In this document: positions 17,646 to 26,554 of the stretch, in pieces
Numbering within the stretch: position 1 is the first letter of the stretch
Layout: each line of letters starts with the position of its first letter
Notes under the pieces: generated by a model
Databases searched by the model: none
Seen by the model: only the letters and a program-made list of their open reading frames with translations
What the model was told of the DNA's origin: nothing
Assembly (NCBI GenBank): GCA_017456805.1
Contig: JAFTIQ010000072.1
Coordinates: 1 to 46,690, forward strand
Direction of reading: 5' to 3'
Length of the DNA stretch: 46,690 nt
From: Lentisphaeria bacterium
GTDB lineage: Bacteria; Verrucomicrobiota; Lentisphaeria; Victivallales; UBA1829
Position numbers and translations under genes: made by a program

Positions 17646-17674
17646 TTGACAAAAGAACAGTTGTAGTGTATAAT
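17646..17674 (+). promoter_or_regulatory. Consensus promoter of the 17736-29338 cluster
   Basis: TTGACA (17646-17651), 17-bp spacer, TATAAT (17669-17674): both hexamers are perfect. The strength implies that repression is the main control. Confidence 0.85.
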
Positions 17675-17720
17675 AGTACACAGTGAACACATGTTCGTTA
17701 TAATGTAACACAAAAGAACA
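17655..17720 (+). promoter_or_regulatory. Probable XRE-cupin operators
   Basis: GAACA occurs at 17655-17659 (between -35 and -10), as the palindrome GAACA-CA-TGTTC at 17685-17696 (near the expected transcription start), and at 17716-17720. A further TGTTC lies at 17579-17583 on the regulator side. Sites over the promoter core and start are where a repressor would act. The link to the XRE protein is inferred. Confidence 0.5.
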
Positions 17721-17735
17721 CAGGAGTAATCGGAA

Positions 17736-19571
17736 ATGCCGATTTATGAAAACAGAGAAAACGCGGAAAACAGAGTTATTCTTACTCAGGAGAAGCTCAG
17801 CAAAATCCTGGATGGCAAAAATGTATTTTTCAGAATTGTTGAAAATGCTTTGGAAAAATTCAACGGAAAAGGCGGAGTGATTTGTTTTGACGGATGGTAT
17901 GGAGTTGACTATGCCGGAGTTTCAGAAAAGACAGCCGTTCTGTTAAAAGAAAAGTGTTCTGCAGAGATCAAACTGGTGCCCGCTGCATCGTTTTTCAAGC
18001 CTCTTGAACAGATCCTGGAACAGAAACATCCGTGGATCACCGATGAGCCGGCATTCGGTCGGGTCAATGAAGGCGAGATCCTTTCAGATTATACGGATCC
18101 TGAAGCTGTAAAAAATGTTTTGCAGACCGTCAAGGCAGATGTGGAAAGCGGAAAAATCGTGATCGTTTACGGTCCGGGAGCAGCTCTTGCATGTGACATC
18201 GCGCAGAGTTCACTTGTCTATCTTGATCATACAGCGGACCCCATGCTCTGGAAGATGTGGACAAGCCAGCTGATTCCCTTTGACAGCACCGTGCCCCGGA
18301 AAGATTATGGCTGGAAAGAATATTATTACTGCGATTTCTATATCATGCAGCGTCACAAAGAAAAGTTCATTGACAAGGCAGATTTTTATGCAGAAGCCAT
18401 TGATATCGACGGAATCAGACTGATTCCGATGGATATTTACAAAGAGATCCTGAAGAATCTTGTTTCCCAGCCTATCAAACAGATCCGCACCTATTCTCCC
18501 GGCCCCTGGGGAGCTTACCGCTATCGGGATCTCTGGACGATTCCGGGGTTGAAAAACAATGCATGGAACCGTCTCGCCGGAGCTGACCTTGCAATTCTTG
18601 TGGATCTTGGCGACGGCAGAACCTTTGATATGCCTGCGGTGAACTTGCTGAAAGATCATGCGGCAGAATTTGTCGGAGCGTTCCCTGCAGCGGCATATCC
18701 GGGGTTGATTCCTGTGGAAATCTGGCTGGATGACGGATATTTCCCGGAACCGCAGCCCTCAGAACGGACAAGTATGCCGATCCATAACCATCCCGGGACT
18801 GAGTATGTAAAACGTCACTTCAACGAACCTCTGGGACGTTACGAAACCTATTATATTGTGGAAGCCTACGAAGGCGCGAATACTCACATGGGGTTCAATG
18901 AAGAAGCCTGCCTGGAAGAATGGGAAAAGCTCTGCCGGGAATCCTGGGCGGAAAAGAAACCCATTCCCAACTGGAAAGAGTTCATCGCCAACTGGGAAAC
19001 AAATGTGGGCGATCTCTTCCTGATCCCCGAAGGAACGACTCATGGTCACGGCGGAAATCAGATGGTTCTGGAAATGGATACTTGCGGTAATGCCGCCGGC
19101 GGAGAATACAGTTTCTTCGGTTACGACTTCATGCGTCCCACATGGGATGATGTGAAAGGAACCATGACGGCTCCCCCGATGAAGATGCATCTTGACCGCT
19201 ATTTCTCCATTGACAAGTGCTGCCGGGCTTCCTATGTCCGCGATCATCTGAAACCGAAAGCAAAAGTTGTCAGCTGGAACAAACAGTTCTCCATGGACCG
19301 GTTTGCAACGCTGCCGCAGATGCCGTTTGAAATTGAACGTCTTCACTTTACAGAGAAAGCAGAATATACGACTCAGGGGAAATTCCTGCAGGCGATGACT
19401 CTTACTGTCGGAAAGAGAGTGACCATCCGTTCCAAAGCGAATCCGGAATGGAAAACCGTGATCGACCGTTTGCAGTGCGCTTTGATCCCCGCCGGATTCG
19501 GGGAATACGAAGTCATTGCAGAAGAACCGGGCGCTCACACCGTTGTGATGTGGCGTCTGAAAAAAGGATAA
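17736..19571 (+). CDS. Class I mannose-6-phosphate isomerase-like cupin protein
   Basis: 611 residues. The C-terminal half carries the type I phosphomannose isomerase/cupin pattern: PIHNHPGTEYVKRHF, ETYYIVEAYEGANTHMGFNEEA and VGDLFLIPEGTTHGHGGNQM, with His and Glu residues suited to a metal site. The N-terminal about 250 residues (GGVICFDGWYGVDYAGVSE; IVIVYGPGAALACDIA) resemble a nucleoside/sugar kinase-like fold without a recognised motif. It could interconvert phosphorylated aldoses and ketoses. It is the first gene after the consensus promoter and precedes the DUF4838 gene by 15 bp. The isomerase reaction is inferred, since the family is broad and the length is well above ordinary ManA (about 320-400). 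Confidence 0.65.
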   Translation: MPIYENRENAENRVILTQEKLSKILDGKNVFFRIVENALEKFNGKGGVICFDGWYGVDYAGVSEKTAVLLKEKCSAEIKLVPAASFFKPLEQILEQKHPWITDEPAFGRVNEGEILSDYTDPEAVKNVLQTVKADVESGKIVIVYGPGAALACDIAQSSLVYLDHTADPMLWKMWTSQLIPFDSTVPRKDYGWKEYYYCDFYIMQRHKEKFIDKADFYAEAIDIDGIRLIPMDIYKEILKNLVSQPIKQIRTYSPGPWGAYRYRDLWTIPGLKNNAWNRLAGADLAILVDLGDGRTFDMPAVNLLKDHAAEFVGAFPAAAYPGLIPVEIWLDDGYFPEPQPSERTSMPIHNHPGTEYVKRHFNEPLGRYETYYIVEAYEGANTHMGFNEEACLEEWEKLCRESWAEKKPIPNWKEFIANWETNVGDLFLIPEGTTHGHGGNQMVLEMDTCGNAAGGEYSFFGYDFMRPTWDDVKGTMTAPPMKMHLDRYFSIDKCCRASYVRDHLKPKAKVVSWNKQFSMDRFATLPQMPFEIERLHFTEKAEYTTQGKFLQAMTLTVGKRVTIRSKANPEWKTVIDRLQCALIPAGFGEYEVIAEEPGAHTVVMWRLKKG

Positions 19572-19586
19572 TCTGAGGAGCCTCTT

Positions 19587-22382
19587 ATGAATCTGTTTTC
19601 AAAAAATCTGATTCTGTTTCTGCTGGGATGTTCCGCATCTTTGTGCGCTCTGGATGTGACTCCGGAGTTCAAGATTGCGGTAAAAGATCTGCGTGGAAAA
19701 GTGGATCAGGAAGCTGTCAAAGTTCTGACGGATCATCTTGGAAAGATCTTCGGAAACGTTCCGGGGCGTGCGAGCGCACCCGGAGCGGAAAAGACGATTG
19801 TTCTTTCAGGAGATAATTCGTTGGGGGATGAAGAGTGGATCATCCGCAGCGATGGAAAAAATCTTTATATTTCCGGCGGAAATCCCCGTGGACTCTATTA
19901 TGGAGTCTGTGAATTTCTGGAAAAGTTTGCAGGAGTGAGATATTTTACCAAGAATGATATCCTGATTCCGAAAGCATCCAAAATCACAGTTCCGGATGGG
20001 AAACAGTTCCGCCGGAAACCGGCGTTCCCGATCCAGCGGAAAGTTTATACAGATGTTGAATTCGGCAAAGACAATGATTATTTCTTTGCGTTCAATAAAT
20101 GTACGAACACAACTGCGGAAAATTTCCCGGATGACTTGCACACCAGTGCAGTGGCAGATGGCTGTCATACATTCTGGTATTATACAAAGCTGGTTCCTGC
20201 GGACCGCCCGGATATGCTTCCCATGGATTCTAACGGGTCACGCGTCCGTGCAACCAGCGGTATGGGCCCCGGACAGGTCTGTTTTTCCAATAAGGATTTC
20301 CGGGAACTTGTGAAGAAAGAAGTCGGTCGCCGGATTGCTGCGAGAAAAGCACAGGCGAAAAAGCTTGGGATCAGTGAAAAAAGCATGATCACCATGATCA
20401 ATCTTTCCCAGAATGACAATGCCCAGTTCTGTCAGTGTTCTGATTGTAAAGCATTGTATAAGAAGTATGGTGCAATTTCCGGCGGATTGCTTGAGTTCAT
20501 CAATGATATTGCTTCTGCTTATCCTGAAACGCTGTTTGAAACGTTTGCTTATCTTAATACTGAAATTGCTCCGAAAGGGATTGTTCCTCGGGATAATGTG
20601 GTCATTCAGTTTGCGTTAATCGGCAGACCGGACCACTGGTATGACTTGCTCCGTCCGCTTTCCCATCCGCTCAGCCACATGCAGAGAGATGTTTACGAAT
20701 CATGGCGGCACATTGTCAAGCGGAAATCCATCTGGGGATACCACAGAATGTATCACATGACGGAAGCGTTCCCATGGCCGCAGGCTTGTTTCTGGAGTAT
20801 TGCGGAAGATATCCGTTTCTATGAGAAATTCGGTGCGGAACGGATCTTTATCGAATCGGAATACAACCGTGACTCCTATTGTCCGCGTGCGTTCCATGAT
20901 CTGCATATCTATCTGGCAGCCAAGATGATGGATGATCCGTCACTGAATGAGAAAAAGCTGATACAGGAATTCTTTGAGTTCCAGTATGGTCCGGCGGCAT
21001 CGGCTATGATGGCTTATGCCAAGCATTTGCAGAAGACCATTGAATCCTATCCGCATCGGATCTGCGAATATCCGCTGTATGCCAGAAGTTATATGAATGT
21101 TGAATTTTTCCGTGAAATTGAGAAAAATCTTGCTGAAGCGGAAACTCTGGCTGCTGGAAATGAAACGATTCTGAAACGGATTGCAGTGGAACGGATACCG
21201 GTGGATTTTGCTTTGCTGAATCTTTGGGATCGCGTGGGTTCCAAACTTTATTCTTTCCGTCAGACGGTTGCTGACAGATTGGAAAAATGTGTCCGGATCG
21301 CCTGGAATCGTTATCAGCCGCATCCCTACGACAAGCATTATACCACCCGCGGCACAGAAACGTTCAACAAAACGCTTGCTGTGGTGAAAAATCTCCGTCA
21401 GGAGATCCCGCTCCCGGAAGAGTTTTCCGGAAAGGATTGTATGCAGTTTGTTGTGGCAATCCACGCGCCTGTCGATTCTGTTCAGGATCCTGAAGCACTC
21501 GGCGGACGCGCCATCAAGCGCGGGAATACGCCCGGGCACAAACTGAATCATGGCAAGGTTCCCATGGAATTTGGAATTTACGATCAGGCGGCAAAGAAAG
21601 TCATTCTGAAAAAGGTTCTGTCTGCCGGAGAAATTGCTCAGGATGAAAAATATCACCTGATCAATATCGGGAAGTACACCATGCCCGGAAAGATCACCCC
21701 GTATCAGATGTGGGGGCACGCTTCCTGGTCAATGGGGTTGACCCGTCTGATTTCCAATCTGTGGCATCCGGACGATGTGGGAACGGTCTATGATGTCTGG
21801 GTTTCTGCAAAATTGACAGGCCCTGCGTATGTAAAGGGTTCCGCGAAGGAAAATGCGGCATACGTTGACCGGGTGATTTTTGTCAAAGTTTCCGCTCCTG
21901 AGCTTCCAGAGGGAATCAGTGCGAAAGATGCAATCCAGTCTTTCGCCGTGAATGTGGAAGGGGAACGCCATTATACGGATAAGGATGCCGCGTTTGAAAC
22001 TGCGCTGAAGTTTGAGAAACTTTCTGATCCGAAATATGATCCGGCAAAAGTTCCTATGGAATTCGGGATCTACGACATCTCTGGAAAGAAAGTTCTTTTC
22101 AAGAAGGTATTGAAACCGGAAGAGATTGCTCAGGATGAAAAATATCATCTGATAGAAATTGGCACATTCCGCTGCAAACGGAATGGGAAATATCAGTTCT
22201 GGGCACATGCTTCCTGGGGATTCAATATCAACCGTCTGCTGAAACCGGCTCAGGATGCCGCTTCAGGAGAAACGGTATACCGGGTTTATATTTCCTGTAA
22301 ATTTACGGGACCGGCTTATGTAAAAAATTCCAGAAATAAAAATGCGATCTATGTGGATCGTGCAATTTTCATCAAACAATAA
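19587..22382 (+). CDS. Secreted DUF4838 protein with duplicated C-terminal domain
   Basis: 931 residues with a Sec signal (MNLFSKNLILFLLGCSASLCA). Residues about 25-130 fit the N-terminal alpha-glucuronidase-like domain (GNPRGLYYGVCEFLEKFAGVRYF). The DUF4838 hallmark follows as Q275-N-D-N and C282-x-C284-x-x-C287 in a TIM-barrel-like part. The C-terminus holds two copies of a domain of about 150 residues (roughly 620-775 and 780-931), each with KVPMEFGIYD, EIAQDEKYHLI and (G/W)HASWG/S blocks, probably carbohydrate-binding beta-sandwiches. It lies between the isomerase-like gene and a pseudopilin 13 bp downstream. The substrate is unknown. Confidence 0.8.
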   Translation: MNLFSKNLILFLLGCSASLCALDVTPEFKIAVKDLRGKVDQEAVKVLTDHLGKIFGNVPGRASAPGAEKTIVLSGDNSLGDEEWIIRSDGKNLYISGGNPRGLYYGVCEFLEKFAGVRYFTKNDILIPKASKITVPDGKQFRRKPAFPIQRKVYTDVEFGKDNDYFFAFNKCTNTTAENFPDDLHTSAVADGCHTFWYYTKLVPADRPDMLPMDSNGSRVRATSGMGPGQVCFSNKDFRELVKKEVGRRIAARKAQAKKLGISEKSMITMINLSQNDNAQFCQCSDCKALYKKYGAISGGLLEFINDIASAYPETLFETFAYLNTEIAPKGIVPRDNVVIQFALIGRPDHWYDLLRPLSHPLSHMQRDVYESWRHIVKRKSIWGYHRMYHMTEAFPWPQACFWSIAEDIRFYEKFGAERIFIESEYNRDSYCPRAFHDLHIYLAAKMMDDPSLNEKKLIQEFFEFQYGPAASAMMAYAKHLQKTIESYPHRICEYPLYARSYMNVEFFREIEKNLAEAETLAAGNETILKRIAVERIPVDFALLNLWDRVGSKLYSFRQTVADRLEKCVRIAWNRYQPHPYDKHYTTRGTETFNKTLAVVKNLRQEIPLPEEFSGKDCMQFVVAIHAPVDSVQDPEALGGRAIKRGNTPGHKLNHGKVPMEFGIYDQAAKKVILKKVLSAGEIAQDEKYHLINIGKYTMPGKITPYQMWGHASWSMGLTRLISNLWHPDDVGTVYDVWVSAKLTGPAYVKGSAKENAAYVDRVIFVKVSAPELPEGISAKDAIQSFAVNVEGERHYTDKDAAFETALKFEKLSDPKYDPAKVPMEFGIYDISGKKVLFKKVLKPEEIAQDEKYHLIEIGTFRCKRNGKYQFWAHASWGFNINRLLKPAQDAASGETVYRVYISCKFTGPAYVKNSRNKNAIYVDRAIFIKQ

Positions 22383-22395
22383 GGAGACTTGAATC

Positions 22396-23163
<768 letters not shown>

Positions 23164-23184
23164 GAGTATCAGCAAGAGATTAAA

Positions 23185-25239
23185 ATGAATTTCAAGAACT
23201 TATATGCAATAACGGATCGTGAATCCATCATGGATCCGCAGGATTGCGGTTTGGTCAATGGTCAGCTTTCCATCAACGGATGGCTGACCGAAGTGAATGA
23301 GATCCGTCAGTTGTTTGCACCTCCCTTTTTCAGCGAAAACTTCCGGATGTGTGTCCGGGTGAATGACAAACGGGTCATGACGAGAAGTTACCGTTGGTCG
23401 CCGGAAAAACTTACCAGAACGGGAAATACGGATGGATTCAAAGTTGTTTCTGACTTGATCCCCCTGAAAAATGCCCGTGCTACAATCATGCGGACATCGG
23501 TCAAAAATATGACTTCCAAACAGAAAGATGTAACATTTCAGTATGAGGTCTATGCAGGTGTCAATAAGAAAGAACATTGGTTTTTCGGGCATCCTGTCGA
23601 GCCCTGTTTTGCGACGAAGACGTGGGATGGAAAAACGCTTTTTCTGAACAATGATCGTGGTGAAATCCAAGTTGGTTCGACTTTGGAGCTTTCTCCTAAC
23701 ATGCCGGTTTGCACCGGGGTTCTGAACGGAAAGAAAAATACTCTGAAACCGGGAAAATCCCTCACGTTTTATTCCATTATCGCGATAGGACGGCATGAAG
23801 ATAATGAAAAGATTCTGAAAGCCGCCTATGCGAATCCGGAAAAATGCTGCAAAGAGGCGCAGGAAAACTGGTTTAACCGGGTGAAAAATCTGTTCGCAAA
23901 AGTTCCCGAATTGCAGTCTGACAACAAAGATCTGGTCAAGTATTACAATAAATCGTTGATCCATCTTCTTCTGAATGAGTGGAATGTCCCTGATTTCTTC
24001 ATGAATCCGCACTACGGAACGGGAAGTATTTGCGGTGATACGATCTGCTGCTATATGTGGAATTACGGCGGACCTTACCGGATGTGGAGTCTGCTTTCAC
24101 CGGAATCGGCAAAAGCGCATTTCCGCCATCTGCTTTCGCTGGATCTTTCCAACTGCTATGCGTTTTATGCTGATGACGGAGTCGGGTTTGGTCCTTACTA
24201 TCCGATCAATCAGGAAAAAGTGATTTTTCTTGCATATTATTATGTTATGCAGACTGGAGATACCGCTGTGCTGACAGAAGACCTTCTGGGGAAACCGCTG
24301 ATCGAACATCTGCTTGATCAGGCGTACCTGAAAGATGATCTGAGCAAGGAGGCTCATCTTGTGAATTACGGTCCGAGAGGAGATCATCTTGAATTGCGTG
24401 GTCCGACGCATGATACAGATCCCATGATGCGTTACAATGGTGTTATGCCCGATTTGAACTTGCGCCGATGTGTGAATTATCGTCTTGTGGATGAACTCTG
24501 CAAGATGATCAATTACAAGCCGCAGATTGATCTGGTGAAACGTGCAAATGCACTGAAAGAACTGATTCACAAGGAATTATTTGACAGGAAAGAAGGATGG
24601 TTCAAGTGTCTCAGTGCAGAAGATTGTGTGATATACCGCTATACGAATCAGATGTTCAAGGCATTGGGATGGGAAGACTGGTGCATGAAACCGGAAGCGG
24701 AAAAAGCTCTGGTCAAACATTTGGTCGATGAAACCCAGTTCCTTGGCAGATTCGGCGTTCACTCTTTGAGCAAACAGGATCCGGCTTACTATGAAGATGA
24801 TGTTGATAACGGCGGTCCGGGGGCATGTGTCTCCTTCACACCCGCGATCATTGACAGACTTTACCGTTCCGGATGGGTGAAAGAAGCGGAAAAAATTCTT
24901 TCCCGTCTTCTTTGGATGGCTGGATGTTTGCCTTATTATGGCGATTCCCAGCGCGGAGATGTCCGTGATTACCGCAGACGGACTTCATTGCAGTGCGATA
25001 TTGAAGGCGCGGTTCCCGCACAGACGATTATTTTCGGAATGTTCGGAATTAAGATCAAACCTGATTTCAGCGTGGAAATCAATCCGCATCTGTTCCCGGA
25101 TACGGAACGGATGAAATTGAAAAACATCCGTCTTGCCGGAAAAGTCTTTGATATAGAATGTGACAAAGTTGCTGTCAAAGTAAAATATCAGGGAAAAGTC
25201 ATTACAGCCAAGCCGGGGAAAACGATTGTTTTGAAATAA
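23185..25239 (+). CDS. Six-hairpin (alpha/alpha)6 glycosidase-like protein, copy 1
   Basis: 684 residues without a signal peptide, so probably cytoplasmic. An N-terminal beta domain (about 1-230; SIMDPQDCGLVNGQLSINGW) precedes a helical barrel with YGTGSICGDTICCYMWNYGG, GFGPYYPINQEKVIFLAYYY, and DDVDNGGPGACVSF. The fold and motif spacing resemble GH63/GH37/MGH1-like enzymes, but I cannot fix the family or the catalytic residues. The gene at 26551 is a close paralogue along its full length. It follows the pilin by 21 bp with only a weak ribosome site and ends just before an intrinsic terminator. Confidence 0.65.
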   Translation: MNFKNLYAITDRESIMDPQDCGLVNGQLSINGWLTEVNEIRQLFAPPFFSENFRMCVRVNDKRVMTRSYRWSPEKLTRTGNTDGFKVVSDLIPLKNARATIMRTSVKNMTSKQKDVTFQYEVYAGVNKKEHWFFGHPVEPCFATKTWDGKTLFLNNDRGEIQVGSTLELSPNMPVCTGVLNGKKNTLKPGKSLTFYSIIAIGRHEDNEKILKAAYANPEKCCKEAQENWFNRVKNLFAKVPELQSDNKDLVKYYNKSLIHLLLNEWNVPDFFMNPHYGTGSICGDTICCYMWNYGGPYRMWSLLSPESAKAHFRHLLSLDLSNCYAFYADDGVGFGPYYPINQEKVIFLAYYYVMQTGDTAVLTEDLLGKPLIEHLLDQAYLKDDLSKEAHLVNYGPRGDHLELRGPTHDTDPMMRYNGVMPDLNLRRCVNYRLVDELCKMINYKPQIDLVKRANALKELIHKELFDRKEGWFKCLSAEDCVIYRYTNQMFKALGWEDWCMKPEAEKALVKHLVDETQFLGRFGVHSLSKQDPAYYEDDVDNGGPGACVSFTPAIIDRLYRSGWVKEAEKILSRLLWMAGCLPYYGDSQRGDVRDYRRRTSLQCDIEGAVPAQTIIFGMFGIKIKPDFSVEINPHLFPDTERMKLKNIRLAGKVFDIECDKVAVKVKYQGKVITAKPGKTIVLK

Positions 25240-25248
25240 AATCGTCTG

Positions 25249-25291
25249 ACTTATCCGGCGGAACAATGACTCTGCCGGATAAGTTTTTTTT
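25249..25291 (+). terminator. Strong intrinsic terminator inside the cluster
   Basis: CTTATCCGGC (25250-25259) pairs perfectly with GCCGGATAAG (25274-25283), followed by eight T. It lies between the first glycosidase and the CapA-like gene, 19 bp before the latter's ATG, so expression of the last four genes needs read-through or another promoter. Confidence 0.85.
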
Positions 25292-25309
25292 GAAAAGAGG
25301 AAAAGTACA

Positions 25310-26554
25310 ATGTTGAAAAAAGTACAGTTGAGAGCTCCGGAAGGCGCGGAATATTCGATTCTTTTTGCAGGAGATTTTTGTCCCCGGGAAGAGAATGGAC
25401 CGTACGTTGTAGAAAATGCGGAAAAAATCGTCGCCGGCATCAAGAGTATATTTGATGATGCTGATCTCCGGATCCTTCAATGGGAAACGACACTGACGAC
25501 CGGCGGAACCCCCATTATCAAAGACGGACCGAATTTACGGGCAGTTCCGGAATGTTTGAATTTTGCAAAAGCATTGAATATTGATATCAATCTTCTTGCA
25601 AACAATCACACTGGAGATTACGGACCGGATGTGGTTCTGGAGACCATTGAACATCATAAAAAGTACGGGATCCGGACGGTTGGCGCGGGCAAAGATCTTG
25701 CTGCTGCGAATGTTCCTCTTGTGATGGATTCACCTGTGGGAAAGATCGGATTGCTCAATATTGCGGAAAATGAATACGGGATCGCTGATGAGGTCACTCC
25801 CGGAGTTGCGCCGCTTTCTCCGCTGAAGAATATCAAACAGATCCGGGAACTCCGGAAACAGGTTCAAATCCTCATCGTCGCTGTTCACGGAGGACACGAA
25901 TTCAACCCGTTCCCGTCGCCCCGCATGATGGAGACTTATCGTGCTTTTGCGGAAGCCGGAGCTGATATCGTGTTCAACTGCCATACCCATTGTATTGAAC
26001 CGGTTGAGGTTTATGAAAATGTGCCGATCGTTTATTCTCCCGGAAATTTTTATTTCCCAGCCAGCCCGGGATCGGCACTCTCCTGGAATTACGGTTATCT
26101 GACAAAATTTTACTGTGACAGAAAAGGCTGTTTCGGTTATGAGCTGATTCCTTATCATTTTGAAAAAGAAGGAATTTTTCTGCTGGATCCGGAAGAGAAC
26201 GTTGCACTCAAAAAGCATTATGAGGATCTTTGCGAGTTGATCAAAGACCCCGCAATGGTTCAAAAACTTTTCAATGCCTGGTGTGTTGGAAAAGCCGGAC
26301 CGTTGTATCTGAATGTAATCAATCATGTTCATGAAGAGAAATTCCCCTTGGATTGGCATGACCGGGAATTTTTCTTCCGCTGGCGCACCGTGAAAAATAT
26401 TTTCAGCTGCGAAGCGCACAACGATATGCTGGAAAATCTGCTTCTTCTGTTCTATCAGGATCGGACCGATCAGGCATTGGAATATCTGCCATTGCTTGAA
26501 AAATATTGTCAAATGGAGTATTTAACCGTTGAAAGGGCGGATTCAGAAAGATGA
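25310..26554 (+). CDS. CapA-family (PGA_cap) metallophosphatase-like protein
   Basis: 414 residues matching the family of CapA/PgsA, a calcineurin-like fold. Metal-site blocks are Asp22 in LFAGDFCP, Glu59 in LQWETTL, LLANNHTGDYG at 96-106, VAVHGGHEF, and the double-His FNCHTHCIEP, followed by IVYSPGNFYF. Classical CapA proteins are membrane-anchored and take part in poly-gamma-glutamate capsule synthesis; this one has no signal or membrane anchor, and its context is glycan breakdown, so a soluble phosphoesterase role is more likely. The gene has a GAGGAAAAG ribosome region, and its last four bases overlap the start of the next gene (ATGA), so they are translationally coupled. Confidence 0.75.
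   Translation: MLKKVQLRAPEGAEYSILFAGDFCPREENGPYVVENAEKIVAGIKSIFDDADLRILQWETTLTTGGTPIIKDGPNLRAVPECLNFAKALNIDINLLANNHTGDYGPDVVLETIEHHKKYGIRTVGAGKDLAAANVPLVMDSPVGKIGLLNIAENEYGIADEVTPGVAPLSPLKNIKQIRELRKQVQILIVAVHGGHEFNPFPSPRMMETYRAFAEAGADIVFNCHTHCIEPVEVYENVPIVYSPGNFYFPASPGSALSWNYGYLTKFYCDRKGCFGYELIPYHFEKEGIFLLDPEENVALKKHYEDLCELIKDPAMVQKLFNAWCVGKAGPLYLNVINHVHEEKFPLDWHDREFFFRWRTVKNIFSCEAHNDMLENLLLLFYQDRTDQALEYLPLLEKYCQMEYLTVERADSER

Noticed and set aside
25310..26554. Capsular poly-gamma-glutamate synthesis protein
   Set aside because: Family match is good, but there is no membrane anchor and no capB/capC neighbours.
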